Below are positions 36,260 through 53,969 of a DNA stretch of 64,000 nucleotides, in pieces (position 1 is the stretch's first letter; each line of letters opens with the position of its first letter). Where the stretch lies: positions 17,099,482 to 17,163,481 of the forward strand of contig CM076651.1 in assembly GCA_038496675.1 (NCBI GenBank), in the 5' to 3' direction. Below the pieces are notes generated by a model. It was not told the DNA's origin. It searched no databases and was given only the letters and a program-made list of their open reading frames with translations. Origin of the DNA: Rachycentron canadum. Lineage: Eukaryota > Chordata > Actinopteri > Carangiformes > Rachycentridae. A program made the translations under genes and the position numbers.

Positions 36260-38528
36260 GCCACATCTCATTATGCAGAGTGTGAGTTGCGGTGGGCCCT
36301 CATCGGGCAGTGGCAGACCACATGCCTGTTATGAATATGAATGAAATTATGCATGAGCCATTCCTTAAGACATGACTCATTCATCCACATCGTACAGTTA
36401 CACACATACACAGGGAATGGACATGCGCACACACACACACACTCTAAACACACATATGCACGTAAACATTAACTTCTTCTGCCTCCACCATGTCATTACC
36501 ATCGCTACGCTTGATTAAAGCAGAATGTTAATTGAGTTGTAGCTTATGAATAAACTAGTTCACTGCTGAAAGGTGTGTTTGCATGGCTGTGTGTGTTTTT
36601 ATTTCTCATTTGTCGCTGCACTTTATATTACAGTGAAACAGATATGTTGTTGTGTTCAAAGACTGAATGTTATATATATTTTATAAGAGAGAGTGGAATA
36701 TCTACAACTACAGTATTGAATCAATGAGAACAGATTCAGATTTTTTCAGGGCAGGCGGAACGAAAGACAGAAACATTATGAGAAAAATATTAAGAGGAAA
36801 ATAACAATAGTCTCATCGTGTTTTAAGAAAAAAAATGATAGTAACCTCACAGTAATATTGTAGTTATTAGACGTGACACATTCAAATTGAATTCATTCCA
36901 CACTGCTCAGTCAGTCTGAAGGGGGTGTAGAGGCATGTTGGGGAATCAGGGTTAAGGCGAGGGATAAAACAGAAGCAAAGATGTTATTGTAGCTTCTCCG
37001 GCCCACTTACTGAAAGCTGCCCAGAGCCTTCAGCTGTGTGTGTGCATGTGTGGGTGTGTGGGTGCGTGCGTGTGTGTCTGTGTGTGTGAGGTTTAAGTCC
37101 ATTGATTCATATCCTGCCCTTGCTTAGACTTGGATAGAGCCATATTGGCTTAAACACATGCTCACATAAATACACATGCATCTTCACACTCTCCCCACAG
37201 ACAGAAAATAAAAGGATCTGTTATCTGAATCCCTTCTCTGCTTACCTCATCCATCCTCCTCCACTCATTTCATCCTTCTCTCTCTTTCTCTCAGCAGAGA
37301 GGTTGGTGTTGTTGGAGCTATAGATTGCTATCAAAGGCTATTGGTGATAGAATCAGGGATTGTTTGGTTTGGTCTGGTCCGGCTATACAAAACAGTACTA
37401 TCTGTCTGTTTAGCTGTCTGGGCCCTGCTTATGTATATTCTCATTCACACACTGCACATACACTTTTGTGTGGTTGTGTGTTTCTGTCTGTATGGGAAGA
37501 GTTGTGTTTCTTTTTGGATTCCTTGGATTTAAAAGTAGTAGCAAGATAGGGAGCACGGGGCAGGAAGACAGCCTATGCTCTGTGTGTCTCTGTGTATGTG
37601 CCTGTTAATCCTCATCTTCAGAAGAGGGCTGCTGTCCGTCCCAACGTGTGTAAACTCTCCAGCAGATCAGATGGCAGATAATGACTTCCAGATAGACACC
37701 TTCCATTCAACCAGCAGAGAAAATCAATGAGCACTGATTGCTTTTTTCCCAAGACGATCATCTCCCCCCAAGGCTACTATCTATCTCTCTCTCTTTCTGT
37801 CTCTTTCTCTCTCAATTTCTCAGTCTCTCTCCCCAATCCCCATTCATGCACCTCTCAATACCACAGAGATTGAATCAATTCATGCTGCTTTTCACGGAGG
37901 ATTTACTGTGAAAAGATACAGGGAAATATCTCTTTGAGACGATCAAGTCTCTGTTGCTCTGTGTCACTCTTTCTCTCTTATTTGTCTCTGTGAAGCTGAA
38001 CATGCTTGCCTAACATATCTCTCCAAAGCGCTGATGCTTTTGCGATAGTGATACTTTTCCTTCTTTCTGCATTTGACACAGATGCTCTTTCATCTTCTTC
38101 TATTCAAACTCTCGTACTTATTTTTCTGTCTGCATCATGATGCAAATTGCACAGTAAATATGTGTTTTAGATTTAGCATTAGTTGTAAATGGGAAAAGGA
38201 CAGGGGTTGATATGAACTCTGACCTTTAAGTAGATTTTATCCGACTCTGTGTTGAAAGACTAAGGAGCCAAATGGGGGTCAGCTGCAGTTGTGATTCTCT
38301 GGGTGTGTATGTGCATGCACTTGGTTGTGAATATCTTTCTTTTCCCGTATCAAGCTGGGGAATTGAGTCTCTAAATACGCTAGCTAAATGACCCTAAATG
38401 TATGAGGGCTATTATATGGGCAGAGGGAGGCTCATGGGTCACAGGAGTGATCCAGTGCTTCGGGCCATAGTTTACCCCCTGCCAACAGCACCACACTTCC
38501 CCATCCCTCCCCCTACTTAAATAGACTC
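36258..38528. other. Non-coding DNA
   Basis: Broken (TG)n near 37036-37089 and a TCTC-rich area near 37780-37830. The AG at about 37302 is followed by a short frame and is not a convincing exon. Confidence 0.4.
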
Positions 38529-38529
38529 A

Positions 38530-38556
38530 TGATTGATTGATAATTATGATAATTTG
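38530..38556 (+). promoter_or_regulatory. PBX/HOX-like word cluster
   Basis: Two overlapping TGATTGAT words (38530 and 38534), then ATAATTATGATAATT. TGATTGAT is the known PBX/HOX composite site; several homeodomain cores follow within 20 bases. Confidence 0.35.
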
Positions 38557-38585
38557 TTTGAAATGATTATCTGGATATTATAATC

Positions 38586-38617
38586 ACTTGCCACCCTGGT
38601 GTGCCACAGGGGCAAGT
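38586..38617 (+). other. Short hairpin
   Basis: ACTTGC (38586-38591) and CCCTG (38594-38598) pair with CAGGG (38607-38611) and GCAAGT (38612-38617). This gives an 11-pair stem with a two-base bulge (38592-38593) and an eight-base loop. Too short for a microRNA precursor by itself. Confidence 0.45.
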
Positions 38618-38790
38618 CATTTTTCATAATGCTGAACGTCACAAATACCCCCTGGTTATAGGGGTGGCTCTGTGCATGTGTGTTTATCTATGTGTATGGG
38701 GGTGTGAATGCCCAGGGCTTGGCGGTGGGCTCCCCAGGGCCCTGACTTGACTGTTCAGTGATGAGCCCAAGGAGCAGGAAATGGCCTGCG

Positions 38791-38830
38791 CGCACGCACA
38801 CACATGCACACACATGCACACACATACACA
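38791..38830. repeat. Interrupted (CA)n with CGCG start
   Basis: CGCGCACG passes into three CA runs separated by TG. Confidence 0.8.
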
Positions 38831-39092
38831 ATGTAGACTTAAAGTTGGATTTTCCCCACACAACTGAACCTGCATGTATTATTAATATAATTAACATGCT
38901 GAAACGAATAGTCAAATAACCTCCTTTAATTTTGATAATTCACTAATTGTTTCAGTAATTTTCTTACAGATTTGTAAATTGAGTGTCTTTGGATTTTGGG
39001 CCGTCTTTCAGACATAACAGTTTTATCAATTTTCTGACATTTTCATAGAGCAAAATAAATATTAAGACTAAATCTTCAATAAAAATAAATGT

Positions 39093-40272
<1,180 letters not shown>

Positions 40273-40307
40273 AGTGCCACTTTTAACTTGCAGTGGCACT
40301 TTTAACT

Positions 40308-40310
<3 letters not shown>
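40273..40310 (+). repeat. Two tandem 19-base units
   Basis: AGTGCCACTTTTAACTTGC is followed directly by AGTGGCACTTTTAACTTGT, 17 of 19 bases identical. It lies against the next (GT)n tract, so replication slippage is the likely cause. Confidence 0.8.

Positions 40311-40343
<33 letters not shown>
40311..40343. repeat. (GT)n microsatellite
   Basis: About 15 units preceded by one CG. Confidence 0.9.
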
Positions 40344-40345
<2 letters not shown>

Positions 40346-43300
40346 CCTTGACTGACGCATCTCTGTTGTTATCGCAGATCAAAACCTGACGTCACACTGG
40401 AGTGAAGCGCTGGGAGAGGAATTCAAGTGGGAATGAGAGAAAGAAAGAGTAGAACAGATAGAAAGGGACAGAGCGAGGGGGCGGAGGAGAAGCACGAGGT
40501 GATCGGAGGCACTTTCACATCAGCTGGCTCACTGACCCCTCTCTCTCTCGTTCTTTTCTTCTGCCTTTCACTCTTTCTTTCCTTCTCTCATTCCCTCTCT
40601 TGCAGTCTTTGTCTCTCCATAATCTCTCTCCCAGTGGCCATTCCCACCACATTCTCTGGAGTCACCCAACAAAAGGAGGAGGGCAATAGTCTGACAGTTG
40701 CAGGGTCTGTCATATGAATTTGCTCACACACACTTACTTTAACTCATGTTTTTATTCTTCTGTATGGGGACATTCTGTTTCTCCCTTTTCTCACCCTCTC
40801 CGTGATGTCCCTGAAGAACCAAAACTACCTTCTGAAATACTTGTAAGTTTATTTTGTTGTGGAGTACTTTTTGTAATTTTGTGTAATATTTTCTCATCTC
40901 TGCCTTATCTATGGATGACTTGTCAAACACAGGTGAAGGTGATGCAGTCACACTGAGGTTAATCCTTATTTTTATTTGCTCCACAAACAACAGTCTAAAT
41001 ATACCATAATCAGCAGTGTGTAGAATTCAGCACATCAAGCTGAATGTTTCCTGCAAACATGAAATATATCCTGATGATTTCTCATTCTAAATGAAGTGGT
41101 ATAGGGACAGTGGCTAAATAACAAACAAAACAAAATCAAAAACACATCTCATTCCTTCTGTGTTGCATTAAACATTATTTCAGTGCAGTTTTCTGATATG
41201 AAAACTTAATCCAAGAAGTCCTCCAACCTGAATGACCAAATTATAAATATGGGTCAGTTGTCTTTCCCTTGATACAACCCCTCAATATGTCTTGGCCTTA
41301 CCAACTATTGGTAAAATATCCTCACTCTGGAAGATTATTTTCATCGTTCTCTGCTTTTAAGGACATTTTGACTCACATACACACACCGCACACACACTCT
41401 GTCTTGTCTGTCAAGAAAGCAGCAAGTCCATTAAGGCAGACAGACTGAATGCAGAGGGGCGGCTGGTCAAGCACTGGTGATAATAACATGACGACCCGCA
41501 TGGCGTTACCACGGAGACCAAGAAGCCAGGGGGGAGGCGTAGAACAAAAGTTGTGTGGTCCTGCTCGTCAAAAATATTTTCACGTGTCAGACAAGGGAGA
41601 TAAAGGTTCATCTGCGCGTGAGAACGGCTGGGTGCATTTGAAACTCTGCATCACAAGGGGGAGTATTTCTTTTGTGTTTCAAAAGTCCTGTCGCACACTG
41701 TACAGGTCATTTTCAGCTGTTGCAGCTTTAAATCTGGAGAATATCTCATGAGATATCTAGCATTTTGTGCTCTATGGATAGTGGATTTGTTAATCAACCC
41801 AAATGAAGGAAAGGCAAAAACCTTTGAAGGAAACGGAGATCACAAGACATATGGCAAGGTGCTAACATAACACAATGTCTATAGAAATACGTAGTTAAAG
41901 CATGAGAGTGAGTGTTAGTAAAGATGGAAACCCTCAGAGGGCAGGAGACAGCCGGAGGCAGGGGGATGGGGTGGGGGCATGACAGGGAGGAATGCCAGAA
42001 TGCCCAAGAGAGGCAAGAACTGCCAGCCCAGTCACAGACACAGTCCGTCTGGGGAAGAGAGACAGAGAGTGGGGGGGTTTAGGCCAGCCCTGCTAACACA
42101 AGGTCATGTGAAAGAAGATCCCGCTTTCTCCACCCACCCACCTACCCATCCATCCATCCATGTGTACGCACATCATCCCTGTTGATGTGCCCCCGTCGAA
42201 TATTTTTGGTAGACAAAACATTCAAAATTGTTTGGAGAAAAAAAAAAAAGAGAAGAAGAAGAGGATAGGAAAGGAAAGAAAACAAGGAACTTGGAGAGAG
42301 ATAGAGGTGAAGGATGAGGAGATGGCTGGAGACAGTGGGAGTGTGTCTGGGTGTAACAGGTCTTGGGGGAGCTTTTAACCGTGGAGTGGTAAGTGAAGTG
42401 TGCCGTGTGTTCAGGCTGCTCTGGTTAACTGTCCTTCAAACTGTGAGCCTCAAACACATACATACTCACAGGCACGTGTGTGTACATCCATGCCTGTGTG
42501 TTTTAGGGTGCTCGGTGCCTCAGTTAGGCCAGAAAATGTAAATGTATAGTTTATTTGCAGTAGTGGCTGGAAGGGTCTTCAAAATCACAAACTACAAGAA
42601 TTGTTCTTGAGCTTAAGACTAAATTAAATGACATTGCAAGTGGAAGAGGTCAATCAAAGTGAGAATTCCCAGCCAATTCTGTAACCCAGTGGTCTTTTCA
42701 TCTAATTGTTTTGGCTTTACACAAATCCTCTGTGCCGTGTAGTCTCACATTCACTAGTTCACCTGCTCAGCACTAGATGGCAGACAGATAAAGTTAGTTA
42801 CTGGCTTATAAAAAAAGTGAACAACTAGTAGTTTACAAGACATAAAATACATTTGTCTCCTGAGTTGTCGGAGACCAAACCAGAGGTAAAAGGGCGAAGT
42901 GAATACTGATGCTTCTGTGAAGGTCGTTGAATGTTTGATGTGTAGGCAAAGCCACACATTAGCCATCACATTTCAGAAAGGTAGTAATATATGTTAATGA
43001 TTAATGAGGTGATTGATTTTTTGTTGTAACTGCAGCAGGATCTGTTGGTGAATCGCTTTATGAATCTTCTGCTCTTTACTTGGCTCCAGTCTCACAATAC
43101 ATCTGGATACACATGTTTTTTTATGATCCCAGAGAAAATATGCATTTGACACAGGGTTAGAAATTAACTTGCCAAAGTTTTATCCCCTTTGTTGCCTCTC
43201 GTTTGCACAAGTCTTATGGCTGCTTGAATGTAGAATGGTGATTTTTATAGTGGTTTTTGTTACACAGAATTTTTCTATAAAGGTTTGTGGCTGAAATGAT

Positions 43301-43650
43301 GTTTGAGGCAATCAATCTGAACAGCTTGTAATGCAATTGCGTTGTTGACAAAAATCTGTTTGTGTTCCCAGATTGATCAGAGACATTAAAATATATACAG
43401 GTCCCTAAAACAATTAATCATGACATTGTATGTATTTTTTTTCTGAAGTTGACAGTCCATACATATTACTGAAAATTAGGATAATCCATCGTCAAACACA
43501 ATCTAAAAACGTGCAGTTTTGTACCCTCCATTCGTACTTTTTGCTTTATCCTCACTTCCTCTTCTCTCCCCCTCCTACCATCCCTCACTCCTTCCCTCCG
43601 ATCTCAGCTGAACAGTATGGTCTTTGACTGAGTCTTAATCTTCATTACAG
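40344..43650. other. Non-coding DNA
   Basis: Pyrimidine-rich at 40.5-40.65 kb, otherwise ordinary. A polypurine tract lies at 42233-42324 and CATC units near 42147-42160. The 100-codon frame at 41449-41751 has no known domain. Confidence 0.4.
42233..42324 (+). repeat. Polypurine tract
   Basis: Roughly 90 bases of A/G with few interruptions, beginning with an A12 run and moving through GAAGAAGAA to GGAGAGAG. Confidence 0.6.
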
Positions 43651-43863
43651 GGCATTAGTCCACTGGGGAGGCCCTGTCTCGTCTCCCCACAGCGCAGCCT
43701 GGCACTGTCCCGCAAGGCACGTCCCGCCACGGTACAGCACAGACACCCTGCCAACCCCCCTCGCCTCCCACCAGCTTCACCTTGGTCGCCCCTTCGCTCA
43801 AATGAACTGTTAAATAAACGGCAGGCCTTAATCCACATGAAGGAGCAGGGGTGGAGGTGGTAG
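43651..43863 (+). CDS. Weak candidate terminal exon, 70 codons plus stop
   Basis: The segment follows TCTTAATCTTCATTACAG, a reasonable acceptor. From the first base it is open for 70 codons to a TAG at 43861-43863. The predicted peptide begins GISPLGRPCLVSPQRSLAL and is rich in Pro, Arg and Ser, with a more helical, charged end (NELLNKRQALIHMKEQ). Its phase would follow directly from the exon at 34361-34411. Against it: the +2 phase and the minus strand are also open here, as expected in GC-rich sequence, and I recognise no domain. It may be a GC-rich conserved non-coding element rather than an exon. Confidence 0.2.
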   Translation, partial: GISPLGRPCLVSPQRSLALSRKARPATVQHRHPANPPRLPPASPWSPLRSNELLNKRQALIHMKEQGWRW

Positions 43864-44269
43864 AGTAGGTGGCAGTGCTGGTCAGGAGAAACAATAGAGC
43901 TGGCCCTGGACGCCTCCATTTAAAGCAACCATCAATCATACTCACCATGAGACTTCACTTTCTTTCTTTTTTTGACATAGATTTTATCATTAATGACTAA
44001 ATCTCAGGGAATCAGAGCCACAGTAATCTGAGGCATGTGGCTCGGCACTCATATGCAGTCCGTGAGCATGGCCTAGTGTCTGATGAAGCATGTGTGTGTG
44101 TTTGCAAGTGCTGTATTTGTGAGTGAGTTGCTTGAAAAAGAAAGGCACATGCATTCGTTCTAACTACCATTTTCTGCATTTGGCCTTTCATTGTCATTTT
44201 CTGACAGGTGAAAGGGCATGTCCACTTTTAAACAAACACAAAACACACACAGCTCCATCATATGACACC
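43864..44269. other. Non-coding DNA
   Basis: No feature seen apart from a short (TG) run near 44091-44101. Confidence 0.4.
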
Positions 44270-44519
44270 TGCACTGAGCTTGCTAACAAGGACAGTTGAC
44301 TTGCTGTGAATTAGATAATTGAAGAGGATGGCTAAATGAGTAAACAAGCATCGGGGCCGTCACCCCTAATTAAGTGATTACAAGGAAGAGCACACTCGGT
44401 GCTAATTAACACATACACACACGTACACAGACACGTGTGAGAACATGGAGAATTATCTGTTAGAGAAACAATGATTAGGCCGAGTGGGGGATCCCAGGAG
44501 AGGCAGGCAATGAGAGGGG

Positions 44520-44557
<38 letters not shown>

Positions 44558-46200
44558 GAGCATCATCCCAAGAGAGGTATTTTCTGTGTCTTAGTACTAA
44601 TTCATTGTGGGTAATCCTTTTATTCAGCCAACAACACTGAAACTGATGGGAACTGGGAGTCAGAGTGACCTGCACTCTGCTGATACACACCCTCATACAC
44701 AATACCCGTGGCCTGGACACCGAAGGAGACGGCAATCTAAGAGAACGCGCAGATACGTTAGACATAGGCTCAATTTAAATGCAATTACATCCCCTTTCTT
44801 TTTCAGTGTGATTATTGTCTCAAACAATAGACTTTCACAGAAGATTTAATACCCAAATGTAATATTCCAATCAAGTCTTTGTATACATTTACATATTTTG
44901 TTGTGCTTCTTCACTCTACTACGTTAATACAGGAACCCATTTAATTTTTCCACACTCCGTGGGAATACACCGTACACTGAGTCAAGCATTCTCTAATCTC
45001 AGCTGTGACATTTCAGATCGAGATGCTCATATGAGGATATTATCATAGAAAGTGTTTCCCTGGAGAGAATTATCCAGAACATTAACCAGGGAGTCAAAGT
45101 GATTATTTTGCCCCAATTCTCCTTGGGGAATATAACAGCATGTATATCACATGATTTATTTTAATATAAACTATATCTAGTCAAAAATGCATTTTGACAT
45201 GAATGGCTTTTTGTTCAGCCGATTCCGTCGGTCCACAGTTGAAACTGTACCAAATTCAAAATTGGTTCTTTGGGTCCAAAAGCTCGATTTAATTTCGCAC
45301 AAAAAGAGATTATGACATATTTTCATAACTCATTTTCAATCAGCAGTTTTTCCTTAATGCACGAGGTCAGATGTAATATTTCTCCTGAGTCTACAGGATT
45401 TTCACAACAGAGCACAAAAGCAGATCAGCTTGGCTTAAAATCCACTTACAATGGGGGGAAAAAATGCATTAATTAAGAATCGCTCCGGGGATGGAGTCTA
45501 ATTATTTTTGGAGCAGAAAAGATTTTCCATGTTGGTCAGGATAACTGTGGTGTGGTGTTATCTGCTAACATCAAGGCTGGCCTTTCTACTCCCCTACTGG
45601 CACCATTGTGAGGCTGATTTAAGATCCCCAGCTAATGGGCATACCTGCCTGACAAACATGACTTCATAGCAGGTGACTCCTGTCAAGTATGTCTGAAATA
45701 ACAGGTAAATGAATTAGCAATAAAATGGACTTAGGGGTAACAGGCGGGGGTGCCCATTATTACGGCTCCTAATCACTAAAGAGATGCCATTCACTTGCCT
45801 TAAGAAGACAGCATTTTTCACCGCTTGCTGGCCACCGGCCCCCTCAGAGCCACAACACATTTCTAATGGAAGGCTCTCTGCTTGAGCTCCAACCTCCCGA
45901 AAGCCCCCAACCATTTCTTTCTTTCGCTCTCTTTTCTCTCCTCTACCCCACCCCCTCCGCCCCCCTTCTCTCCTGTAAGATTATCAGTTTTGATTACCGC
46001 CGGCAACAGGCTCTTACCAGCAGTCGGAAGCGGCGTCTCACAGACCTGAAAGGCCCTCAGCAGGTTGCAAGAAGCTTTTGAAATTATGGGGCTGGGCTCA
46101 GAGGGAAAGTGCTCTGTGCTGTGCTTCGTGGCCATTTAATCAACTCCTGACTTTTGATAGTCAAATAATGGCTAATTACAGTAGCACCTGCCCACAGGGT
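44270..46200. other. Conserved-element-like region, interrupted by one microsatellite
   Basis: Motif-dense, mostly repeat-free blocks: 44270-44415 (CTAATTAAGTG and GCTAATTAACAC), 44870-45130, 45470-45740 (TCTAATTATTTTTGG, CAGCTAATGGGC, GAATTAGCAATAAAATGG) and 46085-46200 (GCTAATTACAG). TAATTA-type cores recur across the region as in clustered enhancers. Conservation is inferred. Confidence 0.35.
44520..44553. repeat. (CA)n microsatellite
   Basis: About 17 pure units. Confidence 0.95.
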
Positions 46201-47762
46201 TAAAGGGTGGAACAGATTTAATGAGAGAAAGAGAGGAAAGAGACAGAAAGGGCGAGTGAGGAGTAAAGAAAGATGGAGAATGTATATTATTATCTTCATG
46301 TCTTGCTGATTGGGTGAAATGAGTCTGTATACCCAGGGATGCTCTTATGTGCCACCACCACGTCCTCACAATTAGGAGTTGTTTTTCTCATATGGAGAGA
46401 TGATTGACAAGGGTGCTGTGGTACAAGGGGAGAAGAATCTGCGGTGGAAAGACGTTAGATTGATTGAGATTTGATTAATGATTTGTGTTTCTATAAATGT
46501 GGGAAAAGCTCAAAAATGTTGATGGGATGCTTATCTGAGCTTCATTGTTCCTTTTTGAGCCCTGTAATAAGAGCTGTGGTATTGATCATCTAACAGAAAT
46601 GAATTTCTGGAACACTCTCTGGAAAAAAAATTATATCAAGTAATATTAATAATTCATAAAATAATAAAAATGGACCAGAATTAATTTCAAATTAATAACG
46701 ACATAAAATTGGTCCCATGTCAGTCCTTCATATTGTCAGTATATCTCTGTCTCCTTCTCTACATCTCCAGGGAGGCAGTTAGAGAGATAATGAGCGAAGA
46801 AGAATGGGGCTATTAAAGGGACAGTTTGATAGTTCACACACTGTGTTTGGCGTCCTAAAACAAGATGTGCTTGATAGAGCACACCCAAACACCCCCCTAA
46901 ACACACACACTCACGGCCCAGCTGGGGTGACAGATCAAAGCATATTAAAAATGACCTATGTGTCAGTGCATTGATCTAAGGCCAGGTGGCACCCATACAT
47001 TCAGGCTGAGCTGCTTGTTTGCTTTTATACCCCCCTCCTTCTCGCTCACTCTCTCGCTCCCTCTCTCTCTCTGTGTCTCTCTTCCTCCCTTCTTGTGACC
47101 AGCGACAACTTAGTCCCGGCACTCTATTGTTCAGGCACAAAGGCTATGTAAAGACACGTCAGCGATTACAAAGCTGCAATGGCACAGCTCAATTACTCAA
47201 AGGCTGCTGTGTACCGCGCTGGGATACATGTGTTTGTAAGTGAGTGTGTGTGTGCAAGAAAAAGCCTGTGTACTCAAAGTAAGTGCGTAGCCCGTGTGAG
47301 ATATTAACAGGGTTGTGGCTGTGTCAGCACGCTGCACTGTGTTTTTAGTCTTTCATGTTCCATTTATTTGACCCCTGACCCTCCAACACACAGCAGCTTC
47401 ACTTCAGCCCCCTACACCTCTGCACCTTTGCACACAAACACACACACTTGCAAACATCCTCACATCCGCAAACACACACATGCACACATCTTCACATACA
47501 ACAGAGTAATCCATTTCTCTGTCTGACCCTCTCTGTTTTTGTGCTATCACAAACCATATTTGCCCGATCCAATCAGTTTGATTAATCGTGCGCCAGACCC
47601 CAGGTTTGCAATCAGATGACCAGAGCATTGTAGAGCTCTCCACACATAAACACATACACACACACTAGTGCTTGTGGGGAAGTATTTCCCAATAGACATC
47701 CTCAGTGTGACAGCACCATAAACTGGCCATTTATCAAAGTGTCCCCCCAGTACACGTGCACA
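46201..47762. other. Non-coding DNA
   Basis: AT-rich near 46.6-46.7 kb. TTAAAGGGACAG at about 46814 recalls a DNA-transposon end but has no supporting body. Short CA tracts near 47427-47438 and 47651-47664. Confidence 0.4.
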
Positions 47763-47778
47763 CAAAGACACACGCACG

Positions 47779-47820
<42 letters not shown>
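47763..47820. repeat. Compound (CA)n with CACG/CGCG units
   Basis: CACGCACGCACACACGCGCG passes into about 17 pure CA units. Confidence 0.9.

Positions 47821-53694
<5,874 letters not shown>

Positions 53695-53764
<70 letters not shown>
53695..53764. repeat. (TG)n microsatellite
   Basis: About 35 pure units. It accounts for the middle of a 190-codon frame at 53447-54019. Confidence 0.95.
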
Positions 53765-53765
<1 letters not shown>

Positions 53766-53898
53766 ACAGTGTAATTGAGACAGTCAGAGGGGTGTATTCA
53801 GTTTATACAGTGTATTCTACCCTGAGGACTCCCTGTCTATATTATGTCATCCAAAAGCATTTATACAGACCTTCTGCTGGAACACACACACACAAGCT

Positions 53899-53969
53899 CG
53901 CTCTCTCTCTCTCTCTCTCTCTTTCTCTTTCTCTCTCTCTTTCTCTCTATCTCTCTCTCTCTCTCTCTT
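53899..53969. repeat. (TC)n microsatellite with TTTC variants
   Basis: About 70 bases of TC with four or five interruptions, 135 bases after the (TG)n tract. Confidence 0.9.

Noticed and set aside
37285..37330. Acceptor-like TTTCTCTCAGCAG
   Set aside because: A good pyrimidine tract, but the downstream frame has no donor or coding character and the tract is part of a TC-rich stretch.
40365..40435. Acceptor-like TTGTTATCGCAG before ATCAAAACCTGACG
   Set aside because: Preceded by a (GT)n tract rather than a polypyrimidine run, and frames close quickly; no matching donor.
46810..46860. TTAAAGGGACAG resembling a DNA-transposon end
   Set aside because: Only about 12 bases match and no element body or second end follows.
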